Part shown: one piece after another, positions 1 to 8,188 of the stretch
Numbering within the stretch: the first letter of the stretch is position 1
Layout of the letters: each line of letters begins with the position of its first letter
DNA from: Acholeplasmataceae bacterium
Lineage (GTDB): Bacteria; Bacillota_I; Bacilli_A; Acholeplasmatales; Acholeplasmataceae
DNA: 39,754 bases
NCBI GenBank assembly: GCA_018400755.1
Contig: JAGYLU010000014.1
Location: 1-39,754 of the forward strand
Direction: 5' to 3'
Notes under the pieces: model-generated
Databases searched by the model: none
What the model was told of the DNA's origin: nothing
The model's input: only the letters and a program-made list of their open reading frames with translations
Program-made: the position numbers and the translations under genes

Positions 1-33
1 AAAACAAAAGACCATTGAACTTCAATGATCTTT
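1..33 (-). terminator. Rho-independent terminator after tRNA-Thr
   Basis: On the minus strand a hairpin with arms of about 12 bp (positions 7-33, including one G-T pair) is followed by a T-rich tail at 1-6. It lies 25 bases past the tRNA 3' end and would end the dagK-like/tRNA transcript. Confidence 0.75.
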
Positions 34-58
34 CTTCAAAAACTAATTATTCAAAAAG

Positions 59-134
59 TGGTGCCGAAAACAGGACTCGAACCTGCGACCTGCTGATTAC
101 GAGACAGCTGCTCTACCACCTGAGCTATTTCGGC
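59..134 (-). tRNA. tRNA-Thr (anticodon CGT)
   Basis: Read on the minus strand, this 76-nt sequence folds as a full cloverleaf. The acceptor stem GCCGAAA/TTTCGGC is perfect, the D stem is GCTC/GAGC, and the anticodon loop CTCGTAA has T33, anticodon CGT and A37. The T loop is TTCGAGT, the discriminator base is A, and CCA is encoded. The anticodon stem has one T-T mismatch next to the loop. The anticodon reads ACG threonine codons. The 5' end lies only 5 nt after the stop codon of the lipid kinase gene, so the tRNA is probably processed from a shared transcript, although a promoter inside the end of the kinase gene cannot be excluded. Confidence 0.96.
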
Positions 135-139
135 ACGTC

Positions 140-1039
140 TCAAAAATGCTTCTTCTTGATCTTCGGATTGACAAAAAACGGTATTTGTTGTTCCAAAACC
201 TCGATGACGATACTGCCTTGATCGGCCATCTCACCATCGGCATTCCAAACCACATCATCGCTTGTCTCAATCTCAAAACGACCCGACACAAGATGAATAT
301 CTTCTCGTAATTTCTTGCCGCGTCTCAAAAAGAAGCTCAAAACCCTGAATCTCCTGAAGGTCTTCTTTGATTGGAACACGCGCAGTTCGAATTTCCCATC
401 ATTGAGTTTCGAATGGGCAAAGTTCCAAAGTGTCATCCCGCCAACCCTGTTGGATGCCAGACCGAGAACCATCAAAACCTCATCTTCAAGCACACCACCA
501 TCATAGGTGATCTTGACCGGATACCGATACTCCTCAAAGAAATCCTTCATGCCTTCAAAGACATAGGCCAGATACCCATATTTGCGAAGGCGCCTTCTCG
601 AGATGTCATAGCTGACCCTGGTCAGGAGTCCGCTTGCTGCGGTATAAACAAAATAATGGTCATTCATCCGGTTGATATCCATCATCACCGGGGGCTCGGA
701 CAAGAAGAGATCGGTTGCTTTTTTGATTGACCTGGGAATTCCGAGAATCGCCGCGATATCGTTGGCGGTGCCACTTGGATAGATGCCCAGGGCTGGCCGG
801 TGCTTGGACTTCATCAGCCCGTTCACGACTTCATTGATCGTGCCGTCGCCACCACCTACCAAAAAAACATCATAATCATTCGCTTTGAGATATGCCTGTT
901 TTTCCAAGTCTTTCTCTGCTGTCGACGCATAGACATCAAGCGAAAGGTGTTCTTCTTCAAAGCGGCGAACAATCGATGCCACATGGGTTTTGAACAGCCC
1001 TTTGCCGCTGACTGGATTGTATAGCAACAAATACCTCAT
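140..1039 (-). CDS. YegS/BmrU-type diacylglycerol (lipid) kinase family protein
   Basis: This 299-residue protein belongs to the DAGK catalytic-domain family, which phosphorylates diacylglycerol or related lipids at the membrane using ATP. The N-terminal NPVSGKG (residues 8-14) and VGGGDGTINEVVNGL with its GGDGT loop (about 61-75) are the nucleotide-binding signatures, and the length is normal. The ATG at 1039 is preferred over an upstream in-frame start because GAGAGG sits 9 bases before it. A -10-like TACAAT (1059-1064) lies just upstream, with no convincing -35. The next gene on this strand is tRNA-Thr, 5 nt away. The exact lipid substrate cannot be told from sequence: soluble family members include DgkB-like kinases and others of unknown substrate. 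Confidence 0.92.
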   Translation of the reverse strand: MRYLLLYNPVSGKGLFKTHVASIVRRFEEEHLSLDVYASTAEKDLEKQAYLKANDYDVFLVGGGDGTINEVVNGLMKSKHRPALGIYPSGTANDIAAILGIPRSIKKATDLFLSEPPVMMDINRMNDHYFVYTAASGLLTRVSYDISRRRLRKYGYLAYVFEGMKDFFEEYRYPVKITYDGGVLEDEVLMVLGLASNRVGGMTLWNFAHSKLNDGKFELRVFQSKKTFRRFRVLSFFLRRGKKLREDIHLVSGRFEIETSDDVVWNADGEMADQGSIVIEVLEQQIPFFVNPKIKKKHF

Positions 1040-1074
1040 AGTGAATACCCTCTCAAATATTGTAACACAATTTT

Positions 1075-1126
1075 GGCAAAAATAAAGACGCACACTGACG
1101 ATTTTCATCGGTCAGTCTGGTGCGTC
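1075..1126 (-). terminator. Rho-independent terminator of the GGDEF/HD-GYP gene
   Basis: The minus strand carries a long stem (GACGCAC ... GTGCGTC at 1087-1126) with inner pairing ACTGAC/GTCAGT and a GAAA loop, followed by TTTATTTTTG. It starts 10 bases after the stop codon of the cyclic-di-GMP gene and lies just upstream of the lipid kinase gene. Confidence 0.85.
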
Positions 1127-1135
1127 TGATTCTTG

Positions 1136-3151
1136 TCAGCCCTGAAGATCGGTTGCTTTGGTCATTTCCTCGATAAAGATATCTGCGACTTTCGGGTCAA
1201 ATTGGGTGCCTCTGTTTTTCTTGATCTCTTCAATCGCTTCCTCATGTGTCAAAGGTTTCCGGTAAGGTCTTTTGGAGGTCATGGCATCATATGCGTCAGC
1301 GATTGCGATGATCCGGGCCCTGATCGGGATATCCTCGGCCTTGAGTCCTCTTGGGTATCCTTTGCCGTCGTAACGTTCATGATGGGAAAGGATGTCACTT
1401 GCGATCTCAACGTAATCAGGGGTTGAGGAGAGAATCCGGTAGCCGATTTCCGGATGCTTGCGGATTTCAATCCACTCATCACTGTCCAGTGGACCTTCCT
1501 TGTTCAAAATGGCATCACTGATGCCAATCTTGCCGATGTCATGTAGATGACTGATTGACTCAAGACACATGAGCTCATGGCTTGTCATCTCGAGACGATC
1601 TCCAATCATCCGACATAACTTGGATACCCTGGCACTATGTCTTTCCTCACGCGGATTCTTGGCTTGGAGGGTATTCAAAATAATCTTGATGGCGATGTTC
1701 CGATGAGATGAGATGGCAAAGAGCTTATAAGAATACATTTTGTCTTCGGCGTCTTTGACAGCGGCTTGGAATGTGTTCTTGCATGCCCAAACTGAGACGC
1801 CATAAGCAATCGACACCGGAATCCCCTTATGGGTCTTCCCAGAAAATCCAGATGATACCTCTTCCATGATCTGATCAGCTTCACTGCGTGTTGTCTTGGG
1901 CATCAGAATAGAAAACTCATCGCCTCCAATCCGGTAAACAGCATACTGATTGCTGATCAATTCTTTGATGGTCTTCGCCGTCAACTTAAGCAAATCGTCT
2001 CCTGCCTCATGACCAAAGGCATCATTGGTGATCTTGAGTCCATTGATGTCAAGAAAAGCGATGGCGACTGGGCATACCCTTTCTTGCTCTAAACCATCAA
2101 CGTCTTTTGAATAAGCCCATCTGTTTTTAAGCCCCGTCAAGGCGTCATGCATACTCGCATGCGTCAACGCCTGCTCATGGCTGATCCGGTCCGTGACATC
2201 CCTCGAGAAGACCGTCACGCCAATGACACCTTCATCGTTTTCAATGGGCGCGTAAAACTCCTCTAGGTACTTGTCCGGTTCGGACTCAACTTCGAAGACC
2301 CGTCTTGTTGATTGACCTTTCAAGGCATCATCAATCAATTGTCCGATCCGTTCCCGCATCGGTGGAATGTTGATCGCATCAAGATAAGACATGCCTTCCT
2401 GAACCCTGATTCCGTAATACTTTCGCATGGCCTTACGGTGGAAATCGTTATAGGTCAGATACTTTCCTTCAGTGTCCACGGCAAACATCTCGGTTGTCTT
2501 GGCTGAGTCGAGCATGGCTTGAAGAAGCGTTTGTTGGTCTTTTAGCCTCAAATGGGATAGATACTCATCTTTGGTCTCTTCGATTCTGACGCCAATCAAC
2601 ATGGAGATGATCGGATAGATGGTGAGATATGGAAACCATAACTCACCAATCAACTTGAAGGCATGTTCTTTGGGAAGTGTCAAAAAACCAATCAGGGTCA
2701 CGACATGGACGATCAGACCAAGAACAAAATACTCATATGTTTTCTTCATCGGCGGAAACACCATCCTGATGTGTTTCCAGTACAAACCGATCAGTGCGGC
2801 CGATGTGATCGATAAAACGCCCGTCAGTGTTCCGCTACCACCTACGAAGATCCGGTAAATGATGCCCATTGTCCCGGCAATTAACGTGGTCTGAAAACCG
2901 AAAAAGACACCGGTCATGCTGATCAAAACAGTCCTGGTGTCAAAAAAAATACCGGATTCCGCGACAAACGGCGTCATCATGATCATGACCATGAAGATAC
3001 CAATCACAAACCCAGCAAATATGTTTTGAGATAGCTTTCTTTCCTTGTTGATGAACCGTGTCTTTGAATAGATGAAAAACAAGACAAACAGGAACATCGC
3101 ATTCAAAAAGAGGTCAACCGTGTTTCCAGAGATCAGATTATAGACATTCAT
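1136..3151 (-). CDS. Membrane-bound PAS-GGDEF-HD-GYP cyclic-di-GMP protein
   Basis: This is a 671-residue protein. Residues about 12-190 form five or six hydrophobic segments like the 5TM LytS/YhcK sensor module. Residues about 205-325 look like a PAS domain. A GGDEF domain (about 330-460) has an intact GGDEF at 409-413. A C-terminal HD-GYP domain (about 485-660) has HD at 537-538, HH at 590-591 and GYP at 598-600. Both a diguanylate cyclase and a cyclic-di-GMP phosphodiesterase signature are therefore present, so it could make and break the messenger in response to a membrane or ligand signal. I see no RxxD inhibitory site just before GGDEF. It is transcribed alone between its own promoter and terminator. 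The net activity cannot be predicted. Confidence 0.95.
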   Translation of the reverse strand: MNVYNLISGNTVDLFLNAMFLFVLFFIYSKTRFINKERKLSQNIFAGFVIGIFMVMIMMTPFVAESGIFFDTRTVLISMTGVFFGFQTTLIAGTMGIIYRIFVGGSGTLTGVLSITSAALIGLYWKHIRMVFPPMKKTYEYFVLGLIVHVVTLIGFLTLPKEHAFKLIGELWFPYLTIYPIISMLIGVRIEETKDEYLSHLRLKDQQTLLQAMLDSAKTTEMFAVDTEGKYLTYNDFHRKAMRKYYGIRVQEGMSYLDAINIPPMRERIGQLIDDALKGQSTRRVFEVESEPDKYLEEFYAPIENDEGVIGVTVFSRDVTDRISHEQALTHASMHDALTGLKNRWAYSKDVDGLEQERVCPVAIAFLDINGLKITNDAFGHEAGDDLLKLTAKTIKELISNQYAVYRIGGDEFSILMPKTTRSEADQIMEEVSSGFSGKTHKGIPVSIAYGVSVWACKNTFQAAVKDAEDKMYSYKLFAISSHRNIAIKIILNTLQAKNPREERHSARVSKLCRMIGDRLEMTSHELMCLESISHLHDIGKIGISDAILNKEGPLDSDEWIEIRKHPEIGYRILSSTPDYVEIASDILSHHERYDGKGYPRGLKAEDIPIRARIIAIADAYDAMTSKRPYRKPLTHEEAIEEIKKNRGTQFDPKVADIFIEEMTKATDLQG

Positions 3152-3184
3152 AGATTCACCTGATTTCTTACAATTACGTTAACA

Positions 3185-3213
3185 AGTATACACGAAAAAG
3201 ATGCGAATGATAA
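3185..3213 (-). promoter_or_regulatory. Probable sigma-A promoter for the GGDEF/HD-GYP gene
   Basis: On the minus strand there is TTATCA, a 17-base spacer and TATACT (-35 at 3208-3213, -10 at 3185-3190). It lies about 35 bases upstream of the ATG, in the gap between the lpdA terminator and the gene. Confidence 0.55.
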
Positions 3214-3282
3214 GCGCAATGAGAAAAAGAATGTCAAATCACATTTGAAATTGGTCAACGACGTGACAAGTCAAAATCCAAG

Positions 3283-3307
3283 AAAAAACCCGTCAATTGA
3301 CGGGTTT
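3283..3307 (-). terminator. Terminator of the pyruvate dehydrogenase operon
   Basis: On the minus strand AAACCCGTC-AATT-GACGGGTTT is followed by T residues, forming a short strong hairpin 10 bases after the lpdA stop codon. Confidence 0.85.
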
Positions 3308-3317
3308 GGAAGATGCC

Positions 3318-4688
3318 TTACATATGGATGGGTTTGTCAACCGCCCCATGAGCGGCCTCCATGATGATCTCGGAGATTGTTGGATGCGCATGAATGGTCG
3401 AAGATACCTCATAAGCTGTCCCTTCAAGTTTCATCGCCACTCCGATCTCACTGATCAGATCGGAGGCATTCGAGCTCATGATATGCGCTCCGATGATTTC
3501 CTTATAGGTGTTTTCGACAATCAGTTTGGCAAAGCCATCTTTTTCATTTTCGGCCATTGCCCGGCCATTGCCGGCCAAAGCAAATGTCGAGACCGAATAG
3601 TCTAGGCCTTGTTCTTTGGCTTGCGCTTCTGTCAATCCGATCGATGCGATCTCAGGTGCCCCGTATACCGCGTTTGGAATCATCGAGTAATCCATCTTGA
3701 CATCGTGTCCGGCGATCTTTTCGGCCACCACGATGCCTTCAGCGGAAGCCACATGCGCAAGCATGTATTTGCCATTGACATCGCCGATGGCATAGACACC
3801 TTCGACAGACGTCTTCAGGTGTTCATCGGTTTTGACCGCGCCGCGGTCCAACTGCAGATCAAGGGCTTCAAACCCTTTGAGATTGGCCCGCATCCCGACT
3901 GAAAGCAAGACCGTATCAGCGATGATTGTCTCAGTCTTGCCGTCTAGGACATAGGTGACTGACCCTTCTTTGACCTCGGTCACTTCCGCGTTCGCGATGA
4001 CGTTGATGCCGTTTCGCTTCATGATTTTGGCATAGGCGTTTCTGATATCCTGATCCATCATCGGAAGGATGCCATCCAGGCGTTCGATCACGGTGACGTT
4101 TGTTCCCAGGGTTCCAAAGATCGAGGAGAACTCACAACCAATCACGCCGCCACCGATGACAACAAGATTTTTAGGTGCCTGCTCGATTTGCAGAAGCTCC
4201 CTAGAGGTCTTGACAAAGCCCTTTTCGTAGAACTCTTTCAAACCTTTGATGGGCGGAAACACCGGTGATGCCCCAGAAGCCACCACAAGGTTCTTACCAT
4301 GGTAGGTCTCATCGCCAATAACGACTTCTGTCGCGCTTTTGACAACAGCTTCGCCTTTGACAACGGTCACCTTGTTCTTCTTCAACAACCCTGCCACCCC
4401 GGTGGTCAAGCGTTTGACCACGGAGTCTTTTCGTTTGAGCATGGCCGTCCAGTCAAATCCGACCTCACCAGAGATCGTGACGCCATAAGTCGAGGCATGT
4501 TTCATGGTGTCGTATACTTTGACGTTCTTCAAGAGTGTCTTGGTCGGAATACACCCGTGATTCAAGCATATGCCACCAAGTTCTTCTTTTTCAATCAACA
4601 GAACGGAAAGACCAAGTTGCGCGCCTTTGATAGCAGCGACATATCCACCTGGGCCGCTTCCGATCACAATCATATCATATGTGTTCAA
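3318..4688 (-). CDS. lpdA: Dihydrolipoyl dehydrogenase (E3 of pyruvate dehydrogenase complex)
   Basis: E3 is the FAD enzyme that reoxidises dihydrolipoamide on E2 and reduces NAD+. The N-terminal IGSGPGGY motif binds FAD, and the redox disulfide GGICLNHGCIPTK (CxxxxC) is intact. A second Rossmann motif (VVIGGGVIGCEFSSI) binds NAD. The C-terminal dimer interface ends with the active-site HAHPTISE. There is no N-terminal lipoyl domain, unlike some Gram-positive E3s. I chose the TTG at 4688 (456 residues): GAGGTG lies 6 bases before it, whereas the upstream in-frame GTG lies inside that ribosome binding site. The binding site overlaps the pdhC stop codon, which suggests translational coupling. 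It is the last gene of the pdhABC-lpdA operon. Confidence 0.95.
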   Translation of the reverse strand: MNTYDMIVIGSGPGGYVAAIKGAQLGLSVLLIEKEELGGICLNHGCIPTKTLLKNVKVYDTMKHASTYGVTISGEVGFDWTAMLKRKDSVVKRLTTGVAGLLKKNKVTVVKGEAVVKSATEVVIGDETYHGKNLVVASGASPVFPPIKGLKEFYEKGFVKTSRELLQIEQAPKNLVVIGGGVIGCEFSSIFGTLGTNVTVIERLDGILPMMDQDIRNAYAKIMKRNGINVIANAEVTEVKEGSVTYVLDGKTETIIADTVLLSVGMRANLKGFEALDLQLDRGAVKTDEHLKTSVEGVYAIGDVNGKYMLAHVASAEGIVVAEKIAGHDVKMDYSMIPNAVYGAPEIASIGLTEAQAKEQGLDYSVSTFALAGNGRAMAENEKDGFAKLIVENTYKEIIGAHIMSSNASDLISEIGVAMKLEGTAYEVSSTIHAHPTISEIIMEAAHGAVDKPIHM

Positions 4689-4698
4689 AACGATCACC

Positions 4699-5586
4699 TC
4701 AACTCAATAATAACATCATCGGGTCATTAAGGAAAGCCTTGACTGTTTTTAGGAAGCGTCCGGCATCCGCACCATCGATGACCCGGTGGTCAACCGCGAT
4801 GGATAGGGGAAGCACATGGGCAATCTTGATCTCATCATCCACAACCACCGCTTTTTTCTGGATCTTGCCGATGCCAACAATACCCACTTCGGGATAGTTG
4901 ATGATCGGTGCGCCATACGCGATGTCAGCGACGCCGAAATTGGTGATCGTGAAGGTCGAGCCCTTCAACTCATCGAGTTGAACGGTCCTCTCCCTGGTTC
5001 TTAGTGCCAGATCCTCCAAATCTCTTGCGAGATCATAGATGCCTTTCTTGTCAGCGTCTTTGATGACCGGGACAATCAGACCATCCTTGGTATCAACAGC
5101 CATACCGATGTGATAGAACTTCTTCAAAACCATCTGCTCATGTTCAAGGTCAAAACTGGCATTGAACCAAGGATGTTTTTTGAGAGCAAGCACAACCGCC
5201 TTGATGACAAACGGCATATAGGTCAGTTTGACACCGGAAAGCGCGGCTTTCTCTTTGAGATCACTCCTGAGGGCGACAAGGTCATCAACGATCACGTCAT
5301 CAAAGAGGACCGTATGGGGAATCACCGCTTTCGAGATGGTCATGCTCTTGACGATCGCTTTGCGCAACTTGGAAATGGGCACCATCTCGACTTCAGCCCC
5401 TGGTGCGACTTTGAACTGCGGGATTTCAACCGTTCTTGAAACGCTTTGTGGTGCTGTTCCCTTGTCTTTTTTGGCGAAGGATTCGATATCTGATTTCATG
5501 ACTCGACCTTGTTCGCCACTGCCTTTGATCAGATTGATGTCAACCCCTAAGTCCTTGGCGAGTTTCCTGGCCACAGGGGTGGCCAA
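4699..5586 (-). CDS. pdhC: Pyruvate dehydrogenase E2 (dihydrolipoamide acetyltransferase), open 3' part
   Basis: This 295-residue open part begins at the peripheral subunit-binding domain (ATPVARKLAKDLGVDINLIK, which docks E1 and E3). A short linker and the catalytic acyltransferase domain with active-site DHRVIDG near the end follow. The catalytic core is complete. The first residue here is an internal Met: the real gene should start at 5981, with an N-terminal lipoyl domain that is readable but frameshifted in 5587-5981. A bacterium with only this fragment would have no swinging lipoyl arm, so I treat the locus 4699-5981 as one gene damaged by indels, probably in the assembly. The E2 could in principle serve a branched-chain or acetoin complex, but the gene order fits pyruvate dehydrogenase. 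Confidence 0.9.
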   Translation of the reverse strand: MATPVARKLAKDLGVDINLIKGSGEQGRVMKSDIESFAKKDKGTAPQSVSRTVEIPQFKVAPGAEVEMVPISKLRKAIVKSMTISKAVIPHTVLFDDVIVDDLVALRSDLKEKAALSGVKLTYMPFVIKAVVLALKKHPWFNASFDLEHEQMVLKKFYHIGMAVDTKDGLIVPVIKDADKKGIYDLARDLEDLALRTRERTVQLDELKGSTFTITNFGVADIAYGAPIINYPEVGIVGIGKIQKKAVVVDDEIKIAHVLPLSIAVDHRVIDGADAGRFLKTVKAFLNDPMMLLLS

Positions 5587-5981
5587 GGCTTTGCTGTTTT
5601 CTTCGGTCGGGGCATCTTCTTTCTCGTCACTTGATTGGATGACATCCGATGAGACCTCGATCTCACCGATGACGCCCTGGTCTTTGCCTTCCGATGCCTT
5701 CTCACTCTTTCAGGTGCTTCTGTCTTGGTCTCTCAGCACATCCGAAGCCAAAAGCGTCATCGATGATGACGATGGCTCTCCGATATGGATGGTTTCGCCC
5801 TCAGCGGCCTGATGGTCTTGATCACACCATCGACCGGTGCTGTAGTTCGGCATTGACCTTGTCGGTCTCAGACAACGACCAATGTGTCACCTTCTAAATC
5901 TTGTCACTAACCTTGAAGTGCCATTTATACAACGCCCTCATGGACACCTTCACCAATATCCGCAAATTTGAAATCGCACAT
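5587..5981 (-). pseudogene. pdhC: Frameshifted 5' part of pdhC: lipoyl domain and linker
   Basis: A strong binding site (AAGGAGGG) precedes ATG 5981, and reading begins MCDFKFADIGEGVHEGVV, the classic E2 lipoyl-domain start. It then hits TAA. The similarity continues in other frames: KWHFKV, then GDTLVVV, then ETDKV with the lipoyl-accepting Lys, then PVDGVIKTI and GETIHIGE. At least five single-base indels are needed. Codon choice and key residues are conserved between the breaks, which fits sequence error better than decay. The pdhB stop codon overlaps the binding site, as expected for a working operon. Confidence 0.8.
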
Positions 5982-5992
5982 GATAACCCTCC

Positions 5993-6512
5993 TTAGAACC
6001 GTGCCAGCTTTTCACGATGTCCTGGCGATTCGCTCAGGTGTCGTGAAATGGTAATGTTCCCTGGGAAGGGGTAATTGCAATATCAAATCCGGTTGGGTTC
6101 TGCCGGCGGCGCTCAAGATAGAGGAATGTTTCCTCATTGATGGAACTGATCAGTTCCGGGCCCCGGGGCCATAGGTCTTGGCGGCTTCATGAACGACCAG
6201 GAAAACGACCCGTCTTCTTGACGGACTGGATGACGGTTGCCCTATCAATCGGGCTTTCGATGGTCCTAAGATCAATCAACTCGACATCAATGTTCTCACT
6301 GATCAGCCAGATTGCTCTTTCAACTTCTCTGACAATCGCGCCCCAGGCGACCACGGTGATGTCCTTGCCTGGTTTCACTACCTGGTTTCGCCTTATCAAA
6401 CTGGGTACATGTCCAGGCACTTCCTGTTTGCCGGAACGATATATCCGCTTGGGTTCCATGAAGCATGACCGGATCAGGATCCTCGATCGCTGAGATCAGG
6501 AAGTCCTTGGCA
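5993..6512 (-). pseudogene. pdhB: Frameshifted 3' part of pdhB (E1 beta C-terminal half)
   Basis: Pieces of the E1-beta C-terminal half appear in order but in different frames. They include HIPG/VVIPSTP-like sequence near 6520, MEPKRIYRSGKQEVPG (ORF 6187-6459), KPGKDITVVAWGAIVREVE, DVELIDLRTI, then VHEAAKTYGPG, SSINEETFLYLE and a final ERIAR...LARF ending in TAA at 5993-5995. Reconnecting these gives a normal E1-beta length of about 325 residues for 5993-6968. The similarity is too well kept for an old pseudogene, and several single-base indels are needed. Confidence 0.8.
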
Positions 6513-6968
6513 TCATAAGGGGTTGAGGGAATGACAACCTGAGGCCGGGAATATGGCCAAATAACGTCTCAAGCGACTCTGAGTGGTGTTCAAGTTAATG
6601 ATGCCGCCTCCGACCGGAGAACGGACAACAATCGGAAGCCCGCAGCTTTCCTCTGACCGATTACGGTAACGCGCCATATGGGTGACCATTTCCGTATAAC
6701 CGGGAAAGGTGAACCCATCAAACTGGATTTCCGCCACCGGGATCAGACCGCCAATGGCCATCCCAATCGCGCTTCCAGTGATCGCTGCCTCGGCGATTGG
6801 TGTGTCAAAGACACGCCCTTCTCCGTAAGCCTTCTGAAGACCGCTGGTCACCCTGAAGACACCACCTTCATAACCGGTATCCTCGCCATAGACAACGACG
6901 CGACTGTCATCTTTCATTTTTTGGAGTAAAGCCTGATTGATGGCCTCAACCATGTTAAGAACTGCCAT
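6513..6968 (-). CDS. pdhB: Pyruvate dehydrogenase E1 beta subunit, open N-terminal part
   Basis: The N-terminal 120 or so residues match the transketolase-like pyrimidine-binding domain of E1 beta: VVVYGEDTGYEGGVFRVTSG, then FDTPIAEAAITGSAIGMA and VAEIQFDGFTFPGY. E1 beta contributes its catalytic glutamate and half of the thiamin diphosphate site to the alpha2-beta2 decarboxylase. After about residue 125 the frame is lost (the tail IINLNTTQSRLRRYLAIF is a shifted reading of an LEHHSES-like sequence). The ATG at 6968 is one base after the pdhA stop and is preceded by GGAGG, so the start is secure. The full locus is 5993-6968. Confidence 0.88.
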   Translation of the reverse strand: MAVLNMVEAINQALLQKMKDDSRVVVYGEDTGYEGGVFRVTSGLQKAYGEGRVFDTPIAEAAITGSAIGMAIGGLIPVAEIQFDGFTFPGYTEMVTHMARYRNRSEESCGLPIVVRSPVGGGIINLNTTQSRLRRYLAIFPASGCHSLNPL

Positions 6969-6969
6969 G

Positions 6970-8055
6970 TCACTTGCCTCCTTCGTTTAGGAATGACTTG
7001 ATATCCTCGTATTGTTCCCGGAGAGCAGGGGTCATATCCTGATAGGTGAAGCGGAAGATGTCTTCGAGCTTGGAAGGCCCGCTGGTCTCAACCTTCTTGA
7101 ATGTCTCGGTCACAACTTTCTGATTGTCCTGATCGAGAGCCTCGTCTTCCTCAGCACTCCAATACCCTTTGTCAATCAGATACTTCTTGAAGCGGATCAT
7201 CGGATCTTTGAGTTCCCAAGCCTTGACTTCTTCATCTTCGCGGTAGATGGTCGGGTCATCCGAGGTCGTATGGGGTCCAAGACGATAGGTGACCGCCTCA
7301 ATCAGGACCGGACCTTTGCCGCTTCTGGCATGTTCAACCGCTTCTTTCATCGCGACATGCATCGCCAGGACATCATTGCCATCGACTTGGATGCCAGGAA
7401 TGCCAAATGCGGTTGCCTTCTGGGCAAGGGTCTTGGCTTTGGTGGCCTTGTGTCTGGGTGTCGAGATGGCATAATGGTTGTTTTGGATCAAAACGACCAA
7501 GGGGGCATCATAAACAGCCGCGAAGTTCAATCCTTCATAGAACTCACCATGGGAGGTACCACCATCACCAATGACAGCGACGGTGACTTCTCCCTTCCCA
7601 AGCAGTTTCGAGGCATAGGCAAGACCGGCCCCGTGATTGATCTGAGAGCCGATAATGATATTGACCGGCAACACCCGGACACCTTCATCGAAATGGCTGC
7701 CCCATTCGTTTCCATACCAATATAGATAGATTTGTTCGAGCGTGACACCCCGGTAGAGCATCGCATTCATTTCCCTGAATGCCGGAACGAGCCAATCGAC
7801 ATCCGACAGCGCTGACATCGCACCGACCTGAGCAGCTTCCTGGCCCCGATTAGGAGCATAGGTGAGCATCCGTCCTTGTCTTTGATATTGCATCGCCTTG
7901 ATATCGGCATGTCGTCCCAAAGACATGGTCTTATACATGGTCAAAAGGATCTCCTTGTCGATCGAAGGCTCCAATTTGGTGTTTGTGATGTTTCCCTTGG
8001 CATCAAGAATTTCCAACTTTTTGCCTTTGAGCGGGTCATATGATTTAAAGAGCAT
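6970..8055 (-). CDS. pdhA: Pyruvate dehydrogenase E1 alpha subunit
   Basis: E1 alpha and E1 beta together decarboxylate pyruvate with thiamin diphosphate and pass the acetyl group to lipoyl-E2. The protein has the thiamin diphosphate and Mg2+ motif beginning GDGGTSHGEFYEG and ending NN (IQNNHYAIS). It also has the conserved GRMLTYAPNRGQEAAQVG region and the phosphorylation-loop-like YRLGPHTTSDDPTIYR. The length of 361 residues is normal for the Gram-positive type. I start at ATG 8055 because AAAGGAGG lies 8 bases before it; an upstream in-frame ATG at 8088 would place that site inside the gene. It is the first gene of the operon, with a good promoter 30 bases upstream. A branched-chain or acetoin dehydrogenase is less likely. 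Confidence 0.94.
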   Translation of the reverse strand: MLFKSYDPLKGKKLEILDAKGNITNTKLEPSIDKEILLTMYKTMSLGRHADIKAMQYQRQGRMLTYAPNRGQEAAQVGAMSALSDVDWLVPAFREMNAMLYRGVTLEQIYLYWYGNEWGSHFDEGVRVLPVNIIIGSQINHGAGLAYASKLLGKGEVTVAVIGDGGTSHGEFYEGLNFAAVYDAPLVVLIQNNHYAISTPRHKATKAKTLAQKATAFGIPGIQVDGNDVLAMHVAMKEAVEHARSGKGPVLIEAVTYRLGPHTTSDDPTIYREDEEVKAWELKDPMIRFKKYLIDKGYWSAEEDEALDQDNQKVVTETFKKVETSGPSKLEDIFRFTYQDMTPALREQYEDIKSFLNEGGK

Positions 8056-8086
8056 GGACATGTCCTCCTTTGTTCTTTGCACATCC

Positions 8087-8115
8087 ATTATACGTTTGGA
8101 ATACTTTTAATTCAA
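8087..8115 (-). promoter_or_regulatory. Promoter of the pdhABC-lpdA operon
   Basis: On the minus strand TTGAAT (8110-8115), a 17-base spacer and TATAAT (8087-8092) lie about 32 bases before the pdhA start. The -10 matches consensus exactly. Confidence 0.8.
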
Positions 8116-8149
8116 AAGGTTTGCTTAACAAACAAACGACCTTTGAAAC

Positions 8150-8180
8150 GAAAAAAAAGAACAAAAGTTGGCTTTTGTCC
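8150..8180 (-). terminator. Terminator of the speA-speB operon
   Basis: On the minus strand GGACAAAAG-CCAA-CTTTTGTTC is a 9-bp stem followed by a run of eight T. It lies 9 bases after the speB stop and separates speB from the pdh promoter. Confidence 0.9.
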
Positions 8181-8188
8181 TTTCTCAT

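Noticed and set aside
4699-5586. A naturally lipoyl-less E2 enzyme
   Set aside because: A frameshifted but clear lipoyl domain with start codon and ribosome site lies directly upstream (5587-5981).
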